A stretch of 64,000 nucleotides of DNA from Flavobacterium denitrificans DSM 15936 (GCF_000425445.1 NZ_KE384377.1:862070-926069), one strand, 5' to 3'. Positions 17,023 to 28,975 are shown, numbered from the stretch's first letter. The notes: generated from the letters alone by a model not told the origin. A program made the numbers and translations.

Positions 17023-18975
17023 TTAAGGCATAAACAAAACAGTTCCGCCATTTGCAGAAAGTTCTAGATTAAATGAAGCATTATCTAATTTCTTTGTACT
17101 GAATTTAGATTCCTGACCTTCGCCATCATTTATAACAGAAACATTTTTGCCTTTTAACATCGGAAGATTTACGGAAATATTCTTTGGTTTGTCTTCGCCA
17201 TTAATTGCGGCAACATACCATTTTGTATTCTTCCTGCGGGCAATTACACAATATTTTCCTGGATAACCGTCTATAAAAACGGTTTCGTCCCAAACTGTTG
17301 GAACAGCTTTTAAATAATCGAATAAGTAAGAAGGTTTTTCTTTTAAATTTTCTGGCGTTAATCCCCAATGTTGAACGGCAGAAAAGAAAACAACTGCCGT
17401 TGCCATTTCAAAAGCATCAGTAGTTTTACGGATTGTGCCTTTGTTGGACTCACGATGCAAACGTTTATTTAGAAAAACGGGACCAAAATCCATTGAAGCT
17501 ACAGCATTTCTTGTAAAAGGATAAATCGTTGCCGTTGATGGATATTTGTCGCTGAACGCTTGTTGGAAAACTAAATTTTCAGAAGCCAGAACAGCTTCGC
17601 TCGTCATGTAATTTGGATACATTCTTTCCCAACCGCGTGGAAGGGTAGCACCATGAAAATTGATGTTTAGACCAAATTCTGCGGCATCAACCAAAATGTT
17701 GTGATACAATTTCATTGTTGCTTGCTTGTCTCCGCCAAAAAAATCAATCTTTAATCCTTTTACGCCAATTTCCTGTAGCCATTTCATTTCTGAACGACGC
17801 GCTTCTGATGTGTTCATTCTGTTTTTTGGCGTTTGTGGTGCTGTATTCCAGTTTCCATTAGAATTGTACCAAAGCAAAACGCCAACATTTTTTGATTTGG
17901 CATAATTCACCAATTCGGCCATTTTTTCTTTTCCGATATTGACATCCCAAAGTGCATCGATCAAAATGAATTCGCATTTCATGTCTGAGGCAAGATCAAT
18001 AAAAGTTTTTTGGTCGTTGTAATTACAGCTTTCATCTTGCCAAACAATCCAGCTCCAGCTTGCACGGCCAGCATCGAATATTTTTGAAGTTTTGATAAGA
18101 GGCTTTACAACATCTGTAGAAGCAGTCGATTCAACAATTGGTTTCAACGTTTTTCCTAACGTTATGGTTTTCCACGACGTTTGCATAGGTAATGATGAAG
18201 TAGCTGTTATTGGTCCGTCATGGTTGTTTTCGCCTTCTTGCGGAAAAGTAACGGTGTAAATTCCGTCTGTGCTTGCATCGCTTAATCGAGTTCCGACATA
18301 ATTTCCGTTGATTCCGGTTTCAGAAATCAACATCCAGCCTTTATTTTCCAAATGAAAAAGTGCTGGAAAAGTAAAACCTAATCCGTATTGTGATTTTGTT
18401 CCAATTGGTTCTTCTCTCGTATATTCTTCCTCATATGATGGTTTTGTTTTCTCCCAACCACTTAATGGTGGTGCTTGTGGCGTAATAAAAGTAGTTGATT
18501 TTGAAGGAAGCTTGAAGCCTGTGATTTCTTTTTCAATAGTACAATTTTCGTTGTTTTTTTTGCTTTTCGGAATTAAGTAGCTAAAAGTGACATCTGTATT
18601 TGTAACTCTGAAAATAACGTTTATTGTATCGTTTCCAGTATTGGTTAAAATACAATTTACTTCATTTGCTTTATAATTTACTTTCCCTACTTTAGAACGA
18701 TTCAGTTGGTAGGATTCTTGAATTTTATTCTTTTTGCTTCCAACTATTTTAAGTCCTTTAGTAAAATCTCCGGCAGAACTCAATACGCCTAAAGGCGATT
18801 GACCAATAAACTCTTCTTTTTGTTGATATACTTGATAGTAGGCGTTTCCTTTTACTACAGAAATTTCAACTTTTATGTTTTTATCGGGACTTTCTACCGA
18901 AATGGTTTGTGCGTGAAGCGAATAAGTGAAAATAGAAAAAAATAAAAAACTAATTAGAAAATATTTTATGTGCAT
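17023..18975 (-). CDS. Glycoside hydrolase family 97, probable alpha-galactosidase type
   Basis: This 650-residue secreted enzyme has a signal peptide ending LHAQ. It has an N-terminal super-sandwich (SPDKNIKVEIS, YQVYQQ), a TIM barrel, and a C-terminal beta domain. Asp411 in LKIDFFGGDK aligns by context with the nucleophile of retaining GH97 enzymes, and Glu460 in MTSEAV fits the acid/base. Inverting SusB-type members lack that Asp, so alpha-galactosidase-like activity is more likely than alpha-glucosidase. The gene stands alone, without a SusCD pair here. Confidence 0.88.
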   Translation of the reverse strand: MHIKYFLISFLFFSIFTYSLHAQTISVESPDKNIKVEISVVKGNAYYQVYQQKEEFIGQSPLGVLSSAGDFTKGLKIVGSKKNKIQESYQLNRSKVGKVNYKANEVNCILTNTGNDTINVIFRVTNTDVTFSYLIPKSKKNNENCTIEKEITGFKLPSKSTTFITPQAPPLSGWEKTKPSYEEEYTREEPIGTKSQYGLGFTFPALFHLENKGWMLISETGINGNYVGTRLSDASTDGIYTVTFPQEGENNHDGPITATSSLPMQTSWKTITLGKTLKPIVESTASTDVVKPLIKTSKIFDAGRASWSWIVWQDESCNYNDQKTFIDLASDMKCEFILIDALWDVNIGKEKMAELVNYAKSKNVGVLLWYNSNGNWNTAPQTPKNRMNTSEARRSEMKWLQEIGVKGLKIDFFGGDKQATMKLYHNILVDAAEFGLNINFHGATLPRGWERMYPNYMTSEAVLASENLVFQQAFSDKYPSTATIYPFTRNAVASMDFGPVFLNKRLHRESNKGTIRKTTDAFEMATAVVFFSAVQHWGLTPENLKEKPSYLFDYLKAVPTVWDETVFIDGYPGKYCVIARRKNTKWYVAAINGEDKPKNISVNLPMLKGKNVSVINDGEGQESKFSTKKLDNASFNLELSANGGTVLFMP

Positions 18976-19097
18976 GTGAATGTTGGTTGGTTAGTAAAGA
19001 ATTGTGCTTATAAAAAATATTATAAGTGTAAAAATAACACTATTTTATTTTGAATGCATAATTTTATCCCAGTATTTGATTTTTTGGACTAAAAAAT

Positions 19098-19125
19098 AAA
19101 AAATACTCCTTTAGGAGTATTTTTT
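19098..19125. terminator. Bidirectional rho-independent terminator
   Basis: AAAAATACTCCT and AGGAGTATTTTT form a 12-bp stem with a 2-nt gap and have A/T runs on both sides. It lies between the GH97 start region (minus) and a small plus-strand gene, so it probably shields them from read-through. Confidence 0.75.
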
Positions 19126-19238
19126 ATGGGACTAAGCTGATATAAATTTGCATTAGATAAAAAAATGCATAAGTAATTGACTTTTATTTTATTACGTTTG
19201 TAGTGCAATTGTTTTCTCTTTAATTTAAAATAAAGTTT

Positions 19239-19400
19239 ATGATTAAAAATGTGCCAGAAAACAGCCAATTAATTGAATATATGCTACTGTTAGTTATTGT
19301 AATAGGATTTGCGGTATGTACATTTATTGCCAGAAGTATCGTGTTGAATTTTAAGCGTGAAGAAAAAAAGAAATTGAATTCTTTTGAAAATACGCTTTAG
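19239..19400 (+). CDS. Small single-pass membrane protein
   Basis: A 53-residue reading frame starts at ATG 19239. It has a polar N-terminus (IKNVPENSQ), one clear transmembrane helix (MLLLVIVIGFAVCTFIA), then a basic tail (NFKREEKKKLNSFENTL) on the cytoplasmic side. A TACGTTTG element at 19193-19200 fits the Bacteroidota -7 box, with a 38-nt leader. The gene ends 9 bp before the stop of the converging kinase gene. The function is unknown; the membrane topology and promoter support a real gene. Confidence 0.55.
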   Translation: MIKNVPENSQLIEYMLLLVIVIGFAVCTFIARSIVLNFKREEKKKLNSFENTL

Positions 19401-19409
19401 CAAAACTAT

Positions 19410-20633
19410 TTACTGCGGAATATAAATATCAAAAGTAGCGCCTTTCATGGGCTGTGCCGTTGCCATTATAATTCCGTTATGATTTTCAACAATTTTTTTG
19501 ACAATTGCAAGACCAATTCCGGTTCCGTCATAAACATCTCTGCTGTGTAATCTTTGAAAAACACCAAATATTTTTTCGCTGTGTTCTGCTTCAAATCCTA
19601 TTCCGTTGTCTTGAAAACTAATATGGCAATAATTCTCAAGCGGAATAAGTTTGTCGTTATGCAAATCTTTTCCAGTTGCCATACGGCTCTTAATTTGAAT
19701 TTGAAGCGGAATTTCCTTTTGTGAAAATTTAAGCGAATTGTTAATCAGATTTTCAATAAGCTGAATAAACAAAAACGGGATAATATTTACTTTTCCCTGC
19801 AAATCAGTGGTAATTAACGCATTTTTTTCTTTAATGTTTTCTTTAAGCGCTTCCTTTACATTTTCGACAATATCGTCAAGATCGGTGTTTTCATAAATAC
19901 GATCTATAATATTGGTTCTCGAAAAAGCCAAAAGATCATTGATTAATTCACGCATTCTATTGGTTGAATACAAAATGCGGTCAAATTTTAATCTCCCGTC
20001 TGGACTTAAATTATCATATTCTTTAGCTAGAATAATGTTAGAAAAAGTCTGGATTTTTCGCAAAGGTTCCTGAAGATCATGACTTGAGATGTGTGTAAAA
20101 GCATCTAATTCGGTATTTTTTCGTTTTAATTCATTTGCATATTTTTCGATTGCCTGATATTGAGCCGCTAAATCTTCATTGGCTTTTGTAATTTTAGCGT
20201 TCAGCGCATTAGTTTCTTCTTCTTTTAGCTGTAATTCGCGAGTTTTTTTATAAAGATCTGTAAAGACCATTACTTTTGCTTTTAGTATTTCAGCAGACAA
20301 AGGCTTGATCATATAATCAACCGCACCCGACTGATATCCTTTAAAAATATAGTCGGAAGTATTCATGTTTGCGGTCAGGAAAATAATAGGCACATGTTTG
20401 AGTTTTTCGCTTTGGCGAATGAGTTCAGCCGTTTCAAATCCGTCCATAAGAGGCATTTGAACATCCATAAGAATAATAGCAAAATCCTGACTTTTGAGTA
20501 GAATACGCAAAGCATCCTTACCCGAAGTCGCTTCGACAAACTGATAACCCAAATTGGCTAATATGACTTGTAGGGAAAGTAAATTTTCCTTTTTATCATC
20601 AACTAATAATATTTTAACTGGAGCTTGTTCCAT
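19410..20633 (-). CDS. Receiver-histidine kinase fusion protein
   Basis: This 407-residue cytoplasmic protein has a receiver domain (VDDKKEN; phospho-acceptor Asp57 in IILMDVQMP; Lys in MIKPLS). A coiled coil (about 125-180), HisKA with SSHDLQEPL (His185) and an HATPase (NGIGFE, GTGIGLAIV) follow. The receiver-first order means that its kinase can be switched by phosphate from another kinase. It is the last gene of a five-gene signalling operon, 20 bp downstream of the giant kinase. Confidence 0.93.
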   Translation of the reverse strand: MEQAPVKILLVDDKKENLLSLQVILANLGYQFVEATSGKDALRILLKSQDFAIILMDVQMPLMDGFETAELIRQSEKLKHVPIIFLTANMNTSDYIFKGYQSGAVDYMIKPLSAEILKAKVMVFTDLYKKTRELQLKEEETNALNAKITKANEDLAAQYQAIEKYANELKRKNTELDAFTHISSHDLQEPLRKIQTFSNIILAKEYDNLSPDGRLKFDRILYSTNRMRELINDLLAFSRTNIIDRIYENTDLDDIVENVKEALKENIKEKNALITTDLQGKVNIIPFLFIQLIENLINNSLKFSQKEIPLQIQIKSRMATGKDLHNDKLIPLENYCHISFQDNGIGFEAEHSEKIFGVFQRLHSRDVYDGTGIGLAIVKKIVENHNGIIMATAQPMKGATFDIYIPQ

Positions 20634-20653
20634 AGTGTTTTTTATTTAAAATA

Positions 20654-23600
20654 TTATTTGAGCCAAACGCGCATCAATGAAGACAATTGCTCAACATTGA
20701 CTGGTTTGGTAATATAATCAGACGCTCCCGACTCGATACATCTTTGTCGGTCTCCTTTCATGGCTTTTGCGGTAACGGCAATAATCGTCAAATCTTTATG
20801 TTTTGCATTTTGTCTGATGATTTTCATGGTTTCGTAACCATCCATTTCCGGCATCATAATATCCATCAAAACAATATCCATTTTGGTATTTTGATTCAAA
20901 ATTTCGATCGCTTCATGTCCGCTTTCTGCACTGATAACATCAAGGCCAAAGCGTTCCAGAGCTGTTGTTAATGCAAATAAATTTCGCACATCATCATCGA
21001 CCAGAAGTACTTTTTTGTTAATCAGCACATCTTCTTTTAGATAAAAGGCTTCAATTTGCTCTTTCATACTTTCCGGCAGATCTTTATGCACACGGTGCAA
21101 GAATAAGGCAGTTTGATCAACTAATTCATCGATCGAAACGGCGCTTTTCGTAATAATACTGTGTGCAAAACGACTAAGTTTGCTTCTTTGTTTTTTATTG
21201 ACATCGCCGGCAGAATGAATAATTATAGCCGTTTCTTGTCCGTTGATGTTGTTTTCTAAATCACTTATCAAATCTAATCCGTCAGCATCTGGCAAAAATA
21301 AATCCAATATAATACAGTCAAAGGATTTTTCTTTAATGAGTTCAACGGCATCTTTTGCTGTTAAAGCGGTAGATATTGAAATGTCTTCACCTTTGACCGC
21401 TTCAACAATTCGTCTTAAATCTATTGGATTATCATCAACAACTAGAAGATTTTTTTCTTTTTTGTTTTTAAAGTCATGAATATCATTAAACAACGCAGTC
21501 AATAAATCATTTTTGACTGGTTTTACAAGGAAGTTTCTCGCGCCTCGTTTTAAGCCTTTATTTCTTTCATCTTCACCCGAAATGACATAAACCGGAATGT
21601 GTCGAAGTGTAAAATCGGTTTTCAAGCGATCCAGAATTTTCCATCCGCTCGTATCAGGCATATTCAAATCCATGGTAATCGCGTGAGGCTGAAACTGATT
21701 GATATAATCTACTACATCATTTCCTTTTGTCGTCACAACGGCTTTAATATCGTGCTGATGCGCTCTTTCCAATAGAATTTTGGCAAAAGTTATATTGTCT
21801 TCCGCAATTAAGAGAACTTTGTCATCTGGCCTAATATTGGCGCGATCATCCCCAACTTCATCCACAAAGTACAAATCGACATCTGATTTGTTGAAACTTG
21901 CAGATGGAAGCGATTTTAAACGGCTTTTTCCAGCATGAATGACATTGGTTTCTTCGTTCACATTGATGTCTTCTAATTCAGGAAGATGAACAAATTTTAA
22001 TGGTAGGAACAAAGTAAATTTACTACCAATGTTTGTGTCACTTTCTAATTCAATACTTCCGCCTAATAAGTCAGAAAGTCCACGGCTGATAGACAAGCCT
22101 AAACCAGTTCCGCCATATTTACGGCTTGTCGAACCTTCGGCTTGTTGGAAAGCTTCAAAAATGATGTTTTGTTTTTCTTTTGAAATACCAATTCCCGTAT
22201 CCGAAATTTCGAAAGCCACAACAGCTTCGGCGTTTTCCAGATTATTGTTTTTTGTTTTCCAATTATTATCCGCTTTATAAATGTTCAAGCGAACTTGACC
22301 TTTTTCAGTGAATTTGAATGAATTGGATAATAGATTTTTCAAGATTTGATTTAATCGCTGTGAATCTGTTTCCATCATTTCCGGAAGATTGTCATCCATC
22401 AAAATTTCAAAATCGAGATGTTTTGCTTGCGAAATAGGGTTGAAGGTAGACTCCACAAAACGACTAATTTCTGCAAAAGTAATCGGATTGTAATCGACAG
22501 AAATATAACCAGATTCAATTTTAGAAAGATCCAGAATATCGTTAATCAACTGAATTAAGTCATCACCACATGAATTGATAGTTTTGGCAAACTGAATTTG
22601 TTTTTCAGATAAATTCCCGTCACGATTGGCGATTAATTCATTGGCCAAAATCTGCAAACTATTTAACGGCGTTCTTAATTCGTGCGACATATTCGCCAAG
22701 AATTCCGATTTGTATTTGGATGTTAAAGTAAGCTGATCGGCTTTTTCTTCCAAAGCTTTTCTTGCAACCTCAACTTCTTGGTTTTTGAGTTCGACTTCCT
22801 CTTTTTGATTGGCTAGTAAAATTGCTTTTTCTTCAAGTTCTTCATTGGTATTTTTCAATACTTCCTGCTGACTTTTTAGCTCGTTTGCCAAAGATTGAGA
22901 CTGAACTAATAATTCCTCTGTTCTTGAGTTCGATTCAATAGTATTCAATACAATTCCGATACTTTCTGTTAATCCTTCAAGGAAATCTAAATGTGTCTGG
23001 CTAAATGTGTCAAGTGATGCTAATTCAATAACAGCTTTAAGTCGGCCTTCAAAAAGAACAGGAAGAATAATCACGTCTTTTGGCTTCGCATCTCCGAGTC
23101 CAGAATTGATTCGGATATAATCTTTTGGAACATTGCTCAAAATGATTCTTTCTTTTTCAATGGCAACCTGACCAATAAGACCTTCACCCATTGCATATTG
23201 TGTAATAGAATCTTTTCTTTTGATGTAAGCATAAGAAGCAATTAAATTCAGTTTTGAATCCATAAAATCTTCGTTTTCTTCCAAAATATAGAAAAGTCCA
23301 TGCTGTGCTGTAACAACCGCCGCAAGTTCAGAAAGAATTTTTTTGGTAACCGCATTCAGCTCTTTTTGTCCTTGAAGCATCTGAGTAAATTTGGCTAAAT
23401 TTGATTTCAACCAATCTTGTTCCTGATTACGTAAAGTAGTTGCTTTAAGATTCGAAATCATTTGATTGATAGTATCTTTAAGCGCCTCAACTTCACCTTT
23501 TGCTTCAACACCAATTGTTCGGGTTAAATCTCCCTGTGTTACCGCAGAAGCTACTTCAGAAATGGCACGTACTTGAGTAGTAAGATTCGCCGCCAACTGA

Positions 23601-26600
23601 TTTACGTTTTCCGTCAAATTTTTCCAAGTCCCCGATGCTCCAGGAACGTTAGCTTGTCCACCTAGTTTTCCTTCGGCACCCACTTCACGTGCCACAGTTG
23701 TTACTTGATCAGAGAAAGTTGCAAGTGTATCAATCATTTCATTAATAGTATCCGTAAGCTGTGCTACTTCACCTTTTGCATCAATTGATAGTTTTTGTTT
23801 CAGATTTCCTTTTGCAACAGATGTTACCACTTTTGCAATTCCACGAACTTGGCCTGTTAAATTCGAAGCCATAACGTTAACCGAATCGGTTAAATCTTTC
23901 CAAGTTCCAGCAACACCTTTTACTTCTGATTGCCCTCCGAGTTTTCCTTCGGTACCAACCTCGCGCGCCACACGAGTTACCTCAGAAGAAAATGAATTTA
24001 ACTGTTCCACCATCGTATTGAAAGTGTTTTTCAAGTCCAGAATTTCACCTTTTACGTCAACGGTAATTTGTTTCGAAAGGTCGCCATTTGCTACGGCTTT
24101 TGTTACATCAGCAATGTTACGTACTTGTCCAGTTAAGTTTGATGCCATTTGGTTCACCGAATCGGTCAAATCTTTCCATGTTCCCGCAACACCGGGTACG
24201 AAAGCTTGTCCGCCCAGTTTTCCATCGGTACCCACTTCACGCGCCACACGAGTTACCTCAGAGGCAAAAGCACGAAGCTGATCCACCATTGTATTTACAG
24301 TTTCCTTTAATTGAAGAATTTCTCCACGAACGTCTGCCGTAATTTTTTTCGACATATCTCCATTAGCAACGGCAATGGTTACTTCGGCAATATTACGAAC
24401 CTGAGTCGTTAAGTTACCCGCCATTTGGTTCACCGAATCGGTCAAATCTTTCCATGTTCCGGCAACTCCGGGAACGTTTGCTTGTCCTCCCAGTTTTCCT
24501 TCGGTACCCACTTCACGCGCCACACGGGTTACCTCAGAAGCAAATTCACGAAGTTGATCCACCATGGTATTCAAAGTTTCTTTTAATTGAAGGATTTCCC
24601 CACGAACGTCAACAGTAATTTTTCGCGACATATCGCCATTGGCAACCGCAATCGCTACATCGGCAATATTACGAACCTGCGCCGTAAGATTTCCTGCCAT
24701 TTGATTCACCGAATCGGTTAAATCTTTCCAAGTTCCAGCAACTCCTGGCACGTTGGCTTGTCCTCCCAATTTACCTTCAGTTCCTACTTCTCGTGAAACC
24801 CTTGTTACTTCTGAAGCAAAGCCTCGAAGCTGATCCACCATGGTGTTAATTGTATTTTTTAACTCTAAAATTTCTCCTTTTACGTCAACCGTAATTTGGA
24901 GCGATAAATCTCCTTTTGCTACGGCTGTTGTTACTTCGGCAATATTACGTACTTGTCCGGTTAAGTTGGAAGCCATTTGGTTTACTGAATCGGTCAAATC
25001 TTTCCATGTTCCGCCGACACCTTCAACTTGTGCTTGTCCGCCCAGTTTTCCTTCGGTACCAACCTCACGCGCCACACGAGTTACCTCTGATGCAAAGGAA
25101 TTCAACTGGCCCACCATGGTGTTGATGGTATTTTTTAATTCCAAAATTTCTCCTTTGGTATCAACCGTAATCTGACGGGATAAATCCCCTTTTGCTACGG
25201 CGGTTGTTACTTCAGCAATGTTACGCACTTGTCCCGTTAAGTTCGATGCCATTTGATTCACGGAATCCGTTAAATCTTTCCAAGTTCCTCCGACACCTTT
25301 TACTTTCGCCTGACCACCAAGTTTTCCTTCAGTACCAACTTCCAGCGCCACACGCGTTACCTCAGAAGAGAAAGAGTTCAGCTGATCTACCATGGTATTG
25401 ATGGTTTTCTTTAGTTCCAAAATTTCTCCTTCGGCGACGGCGGTAATTTTTTTCGAAAGGTCGCCATTTGCTACGGCAGTTGTTACCTCAGCGATATTAC
25501 GTACTTGTCCGGTAAGATTCGACGCCATTTGGTTTACTGAATCGGTTAAATCTTTCCAAGTTCCACCAACTCCTTTTACTTTGGCCTGGCCACCGAGTTT
25601 CCCTTCAGAACCCACTTCACGCGCCACACGAGTTACCTCGGCACCAAAAGAGTTCAACTGATCCACCATGGTATTGATGGTGTTTTTTAATTCGAGGATT
25701 TCGCCCTCGACATTTACGGTAATTTTTTTGGATAAATCTCCTTTTGCTACGGCAGTAGTTACTTCGGCAATATTTCTAACTTGTCCAGTTAAATTCGATG
25801 CCATTTGGTTCACCGAATCCGTTAAATCTTTCCAAACCCCACCAACACCACGAACGCGTGCCTGACCGCCGAGTTTTCCTTCAGAACCAACCTCACGTGC
25901 CACACGAGTTACTTCAGAAGAAAACGAGTTCAGCTGATCCACCATCGTATTAATGGTGTCTTTTAGTTCAAGAATTTCTCCTTTTACGTCAACGGTAATT
26001 TTTTTCGAAAGATCTCCTTTTGCCACCGCGGTTGTTACATCGGCGATGTTTCGAACTTGTCCGGTAAGGTTGGAAGCCATTTGATTTACCGAATCGGTTA
26101 AATCTTTCCACGTTCCACCAACACCTTTTACCTGCGCTTGTCCACCCAGTTTTCCTTCGGTACCTACTTCACGCGCCACACGGGTTACTTCAGAAGAAAA
26201 GGAATTCAGCTGATCCACCATGGTATTGATGGTGTTTTTCAATTCCTGAATTTCTCCTTTTACATCAACCGTAATTTTTTTCGATAAATCGCCTTTTGCT
26301 ACTGCTGTTGTTACATCGGCAATGTTACGTACTTGTCCGGTAAGGTTGGACGCCATTTTATTTACAGAATCGGTCAAATCTTTCCAAACCCCGCCAACAC
26401 CTCGTACTTTTGCCTGACCACCCAATTTTCCTTCGGTACCAACTTCACGTGCCACACGCGTAACCTCCATCGAGAAAAGATTCAGCTGTTTTACCATTCC
26501 GTTTACCTCTTTTGCAATTCTAAGAAATTCTCCCTGCAATGGATTTCCCTCAATAGACAAAGGCATTTCCTGAGATAAATTTCCTTTAGCAACCGATGTG

Positions 26601-27028
26601 ATTACGTGCGCAATTTCAATTGTAGGGTGAACCAGATCTGAAATCAGCGTATTTACCGAATCAACACAGGAACTCCACGAACCGCGAGCACCGTCAAGCG
26701 CCACTCGATTGGTCAATTTTCCTTGTTTACCAATGCTTTTTCCCACCTTTTGAAATTCAAAAACCATCCTTTCGTTAAGGTCAATAATTTCATTAAGCGT
26801 GTCGCAGATCGCACGTTTTGTGCCATCCTGATTCGTTGGGAAGCGCTGAGAGAAATTACCGTTTTTTACTTTCAGTAAGATTTTCAGAAATTCAGCATCG
26901 CTAAGGATAGATTCCTCAGTATTGGTTTTCTTGGTTTTGCGGTTCACTGTTTTTTCTTCTGCAATAATGGGCATGGCTATCAGCACTTCATTTTTGGGTA
27001 TTTTATCGATTGGTTTATTTCTTTTCAT
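20654..27028 (-). CDS. Giant poly-HAMP hybrid histidine kinase with three receivers
   Basis: This protein has 2124 residues and no membrane segment. Residues of about 60-1195 are a HAMP array: one degenerate unit, then eleven near-identical 92-residue units marked by EGKLGGQ and [13 protein letters not shown] domain (about 1230-1385), a coiled coil, HisKA with [10 protein letters not shown] (His1449) and an HATPase (GGTGLGLS) follow. The C-terminus has three receivers (starting near 1736, 1861 and 2004; TMDLNMP, ILDLFLP, LMDIMMP). The array resembles Nik1-type osmosensing kinases, so a stimulus-responsive stack is likely. The ligand is unknown. Confidence 0.95.
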   Translation of the reverse strand: MKRNKPIDKIPKNEVLIAMPIIAEEKTVNRKTKKTNTEESILSDAEFLKILLKVKNGNFSQRFPTNQDGTKRAICDTLNEIIDLNERMVFEFQKVGKSIGKQGKLTNRVALDGARGSWSSCVDSVNTLISDLVHPTIEIAHVITSVAKGNLSQEMPLSIEGNPLQGEFLRIAKEVNGMVKQLNLFSMEVTRVAREVGTEGKLGGQAKVRGVGGVWKDLTDSVNKMASNLTGQVRNIADVTTAVAKGDLSKKITVDVKGEIQELKNTINTMVDQLNSFSSEVTRVAREVGTEGKLGGQAQVKGVGGTWKDLTDSVNQMASNLTGQVRNIADVTTAVAKGDLSKKITVDVKGEILELKDTINTMVDQLNSFSSEVTRVAREVGSEGKLGGQARVRGVGGVWKDLTDSVNQMASNLTGQVRNIAEVTTAVAKGDLSKKITVNVEGEILELKNTINTMVDQLNSFGAEVTRVAREVGSEGKLGGQAKVKGVGGTWKDLTDSVNQMASNLTGQVRNIAEVTTAVANGDLSKKITAVAEGEILELKKTINTMVDQLNSFSSEVTRVALEVGTEGKLGGQAKVKGVGGTWKDLTDSVNQMASNLTGQVRNIAEVTTAVAKGDLSRQITVDTKGEILELKNTINTMVGQLNSFASEVTRVAREVGTEGKLGGQAQVEGVGGTWKDLTDSVNQMASNLTGQVRNIAEVTTAVAKGDLSLQITVDVKGEILELKNTINTMVDQLRGFASEVTRVSREVGTEGKLGGQANVPGVAGTWKDLTDSVNQMAGNLTAQVRNIADVAIAVANGDMSRKITVDVRGEILQLKETLNTMVDQLREFASEVTRVAREVGTEGKLGGQANVPGVAGTWKDLTDSVNQMAGNLTTQVRNIAEVTIAVANGDMSKKITADVRGEILQLKETVNTMVDQLRAFASEVTRVAREVGTDGKLGGQAFVPGVAGTWKDLTDSVNQMASNLTGQVRNIADVTKAVANGDLSKQITVDVKGEILDLKNTFNTMVEQLNSFSSEVTRVAREVGTEGKLGGQSEVKGVAGTWKDLTDSVNVMASNLTGQVRGIAKVVTSVAKGNLKQKLSIDAKGEVAQLTDTINEMIDTLATFSDQVTTVAREVGAEGKLGGQANVPGASGTWKNLTENVNQLAANLTTQVRAISEVASAVTQGDLTRTIGVEAKGEVEALKDTINQMISNLKATTLRNQEQDWLKSNLAKFTQMLQGQKELNAVTKKILSELAAVVTAQHGLFYILEENEDFMDSKLNLIASYAYIKRKDSITQYAMGEGLIGQVAIEKERIILSNVPKDYIRINSGLGDAKPKDVIILPVLFEGRLKAVIELASLDTFSQTHLDFLEGLTESIGIVLNTIESNSRTEELLVQSQSLANELKSQQEVLKNTNEELEEKAILLANQKEEVELKNQEVEVARKALEEKADQLTLTSKYKSEFLANMSHELRTPLNSLQILANELIANRDGNLSEKQIQFAKTINSCGDDLIQLINDILDLSKIESGYISVDYNPITFAEISRFVESTFNPISQAKHLDFEILMDDNLPEMMETDSQRLNQILKNLLSNSFKFTEKGQVRLNIYKADNNWKTKNNNLENAEAVVAFEISDTGIGISKEKQNIIFEAFQQAEGSTSRKYGGTGLGLSISRGLSDLLGGSIELESDTNIGSKFTLFLPLKFVHLPELEDINVNEETNVIHAGKSRLKSLPSASFNKSDVDLYFVDEVGDDRANIRPDDKVLLIAEDNITFAKILLERAHQHDIKAVVTTKGNDVVDYINQFQPHAITMDLNMPDTSGWKILDRLKTDFTLRHIPVYVISGEDERNKGLKRGARNFLVKPVKNDLLTALFNDIHDFKNKKEKNLLVVDDNPIDLRRIVEAVKGEDISISTALTAKDAVELIKEKSFDCIILDLFLPDADGLDLISDLENNINGQETAIIIHSAGDVNKKQRSKLSRFAHSIITKSAVSIDELVDQTALFLHRVHKDLPESMKEQIEAFYLKEDVLINKKVLLVDDDVRNLFALTTALERFGLDVISAESGHEAIEILNQNTKMDIVLMDIMMPEMDGYETMKIIRQNAKHKDLTIIAVTAKAMKGDRQRCIESGASDYITKPVNVEQLSSLMRVWLK
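23410..26470 (-). repeat. Tandem 276-bp coding repeats (HAMP units)
   Basis: Eleven in-frame units of 276 bp lie inside the giant kinase gene. The codons for GKLGGQ recur from about 26420 to about 23660 at a constant 276-bp interval. Units 1-6 share GVGG cores and units 7-9 share VPGVAG cores, which suggests two rounds of unit duplication. Several antisense open frames across the repeats are by-products of the repetition. Confidence 0.9.
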
Positions 27029-27095
27029 AATTGGCTTTCTTTTGCTGAAGGTCTAGTTTTTGGTTTGAGGAGGAGGTTTTGTATTCTGAAATTCT

Positions 27096-27527
27096 TTATC
27101 CGTTTTCGTTTAATAAAATTTTTCTCAGATGGAATTGAACAAAAGCATCCATTGAATCGGGTCTTTTGGTATTGTCGTTGTAGTTTAAAGGCTTTATGAT
27201 GTAGCCAGAAATACCTAATTCTTCTGAAATATTTCGATCATTATTTTCAGAGGATGTAGTCATGATAAATACTTTCAAATCTTTTAAATTTTCATCGGTT
27301 CTTAAGATTTTCAGAAACTCAATTCCGTTCATTTTGGGCATATTAATATCCAAAAGAATGACATCTGGAATTAATGGGTTCTCATTATCTCTTAATAATT
27401 TTAATGCTTCAAGTCCGTTATATGCGGTATGAAGGACATACTGTATTTCTAATTTTTTCAATGAACGTTCGACTGAAATAGTATCCAGTTCATCATCCTC
27501 AACTAGTAAAATGGTTGGTTTTCTCAT
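27096..27527 (-). CDS. Response regulator, Rcp1-like single receiver
   Basis: This 143-residue receiver has VEDDELD, phospho-acceptor Asp60 in ILLDINMP, and Lys in IIKPLN, followed by a longer C-terminal helix (MDAFVQFHL). The last feature is typical of Rcp1-type regulators that pair with phytochrome-like or CHASE kinases. Its start overlaps the upstream kinase stop by 4 bp (ATGA), so it is the cognate partner of that kinase. There is no output domain. Confidence 0.93.
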   Translation of the reverse strand: MRKPTILLVEDDELDTISVERSLKKLEIQYVLHTAYNGLEALKLLRDNENPLIPDVILLDINMPKMNGIEFLKILRTDENLKDLKVFIMTTSSENNDRNISEELGISGYIIKPLNYNDNTKRPDSMDAFVQFHLRKILLNENG

Positions 27528-28975
27528 ACTGCTTTAGTGTTTCGCCAAGTAAAAGTAAATTCAGTTCCTTGACCTATTTTTGATTGTACATGTATGGTTT
27601 CGCCTTGTTCGTCAATAATTTTTTTTACGATTGCCAGGCCGATTCCGGTGCTTTCCATTTCGTTTTTTTCTCTCAGTGTCTGAAATATTTCAAATATTCT
27701 TTGATGATATTCAGGGTCAATCCCAATTCCGTTGTCTTTTACTGAAAACTCGTAAACGTTTCCTATTTTTTCACATTTAATCTCAATATGCGGTTTTTCA
27801 GGCTTCGAATATTTTACTGCATTGCTGATTAGGTTAGAGAAAACCTGTTCGAGTTTTAATCTTTCTGTAAAAATTTCAGGGAGATTGTTTACATCCAGTT
27901 TGAATTCTCTCGGAACGATTGATTGTGTGATTTCACGAACTAAAGCATTTGTATCTACTAATTCAGGATTTGTTTTTCTGTTAATTCTCGCATAATCCAA
28001 AAGTCCATTAATCAGCGCTTCCATACGTTGTGTTCGTTGCGGAATAATATCCAGATAATCTTTAAGAGCAGGAGAGAGTTCGTTTGACAAATCTTCCTCA
28101 ATCCAGCTGATTACATTGTAAATTCCACGTAGTGGCGCTTTTAAATCATGAGAAACAACGTAGGCAAATTTGTTTAGTTCTTCATTTTTGTTTTCTAGTT
28201 CTTGAATATTTTTCTCAAGTCGCCGCGACATGATATTTAGGGAGGAGGCAAGTGCGCTTAATTCATCATTTTTAAAATCTTGAACAATAGTAAATCGGCC
28301 TTTTGAAATTGTATCGGCGACACGAACCATCGAGTTGATTCGTTTAGTAATCATGATTACGATATAGCTGGTACTGCATATTCCCACAAAAATGGTGAGT
28401 GATAGAAAAACCAAAGAGTACGTTCTGGTTTTGCTTAAAGAATGCAGGAGCATTTCACTATGGTGCGCTCGGGTTTTATATTCGATTCTTTCAAAACTTT
28501 TGAACTTTTTTGTAATGGAATCATTGATATTTTTTCCAATATGCATTTTCAGTTTATTGTCTAAAAGATACTGATAGGTTTTCGAATTTTCTCTTCTGGC
28601 GCGAATCAGTTTAGAAGTATAAGAAAGCCATTCGGCATGAAGGATGCTGATCGAATCTAAAATAGATGCCTGAATCGTATTGCTGTCAATGAGCGTATGC
28701 TGTTCAACAAAAAAATCGGGCACTTTTTGGATTCCGCTGTAATAGGGTGCGAGATAAGTTGTGTCGTTTGTCAGCAAATAGCCTCGTACTGCGCTTTGCA
28801 TCTGCAAAATAGCTCTATGCGTTTTATTTGAATTTCGAATCACAGCTTCTGATTTTGAAAGAAACTGCGAGTTTTGATTCACTTTAAGAGACAGCATGTA
28901 GTTACTATACGAATCTGCTGCAGAAAGCAAAATAATTAGCGTGAAGGCTAAAATTATTTGAGTTGATAATTTCAT
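27524..28975 (-). CDS. CHASE3-HAMP membrane histidine kinase
   Basis: This 483-residue sensor kinase has a first transmembrane helix (about 6-20), an extracytoplasmic CHASE3-like domain (about 30-185, with QMQSAVRGYLLT) and a second helix (186-210). HAMP (about 205-258), HisKA with VVSHDLKAPLRG (His276) and HATPase (DNGIGI, STGIGLAIV) follow. It is coupled by a 4-bp overlap to its response regulator. The HisKA type (HDLKAPL) matches that of bacteriophytochrome-like kinases. The ligand is unknown. Confidence 0.93.
   Translation of the reverse strand: MKLSTQIILAFTLIILLSAADSYSNYMLSLKVNQNSQFLSKSEAVIRNSNKTHRAILQMQSAVRGYLLTNDTTYLAPYYSGIQKVPDFFVEQHTLIDSNTIQASILDSISILHAEWLSYTSKLIRARRENSKTYQYLLDNKLKMHIGKNINDSITKKFKSFERIEYKTRAHHSEMLLHSLSKTRTYSLVFLSLTIFVGICSTSYIVIMITKRINSMVRVADTISKGRFTIVQDFKNDELSALASSLNIMSRRLEKNIQELENKNEELNKFAYVVSHDLKAPLRGIYNVISWIEEDLSNELSPALKDYLDIIPQRTQRMEALINGLLDYARINRKTNPELVDTNALVREITQSIVPREFKLDVNNLPEIFTERLKLEQVFSNLISNAVKYSKPEKPHIEIKCEKIGNVYEFSVKDNGIGIDPEYHQRIFEIFQTLREKNEMESTGIGLAIVKKIIDEQGETIHVQSKIGQGTEFTFTWRNTKAV

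Noticed and set aside
24018..25865. Series of plus-strand open frames across the HAMP repeats
   Set aside because: They recur with the 276-bp period, have no family motifs, and are antisense to a well-supported kinase.
23410..26470. CRISPR array or assembly artefact
   Set aside because: Units are 276 bp, contiguous, in frame and encode HAMP domains with distinct residue differences, so it is a coding repeat.
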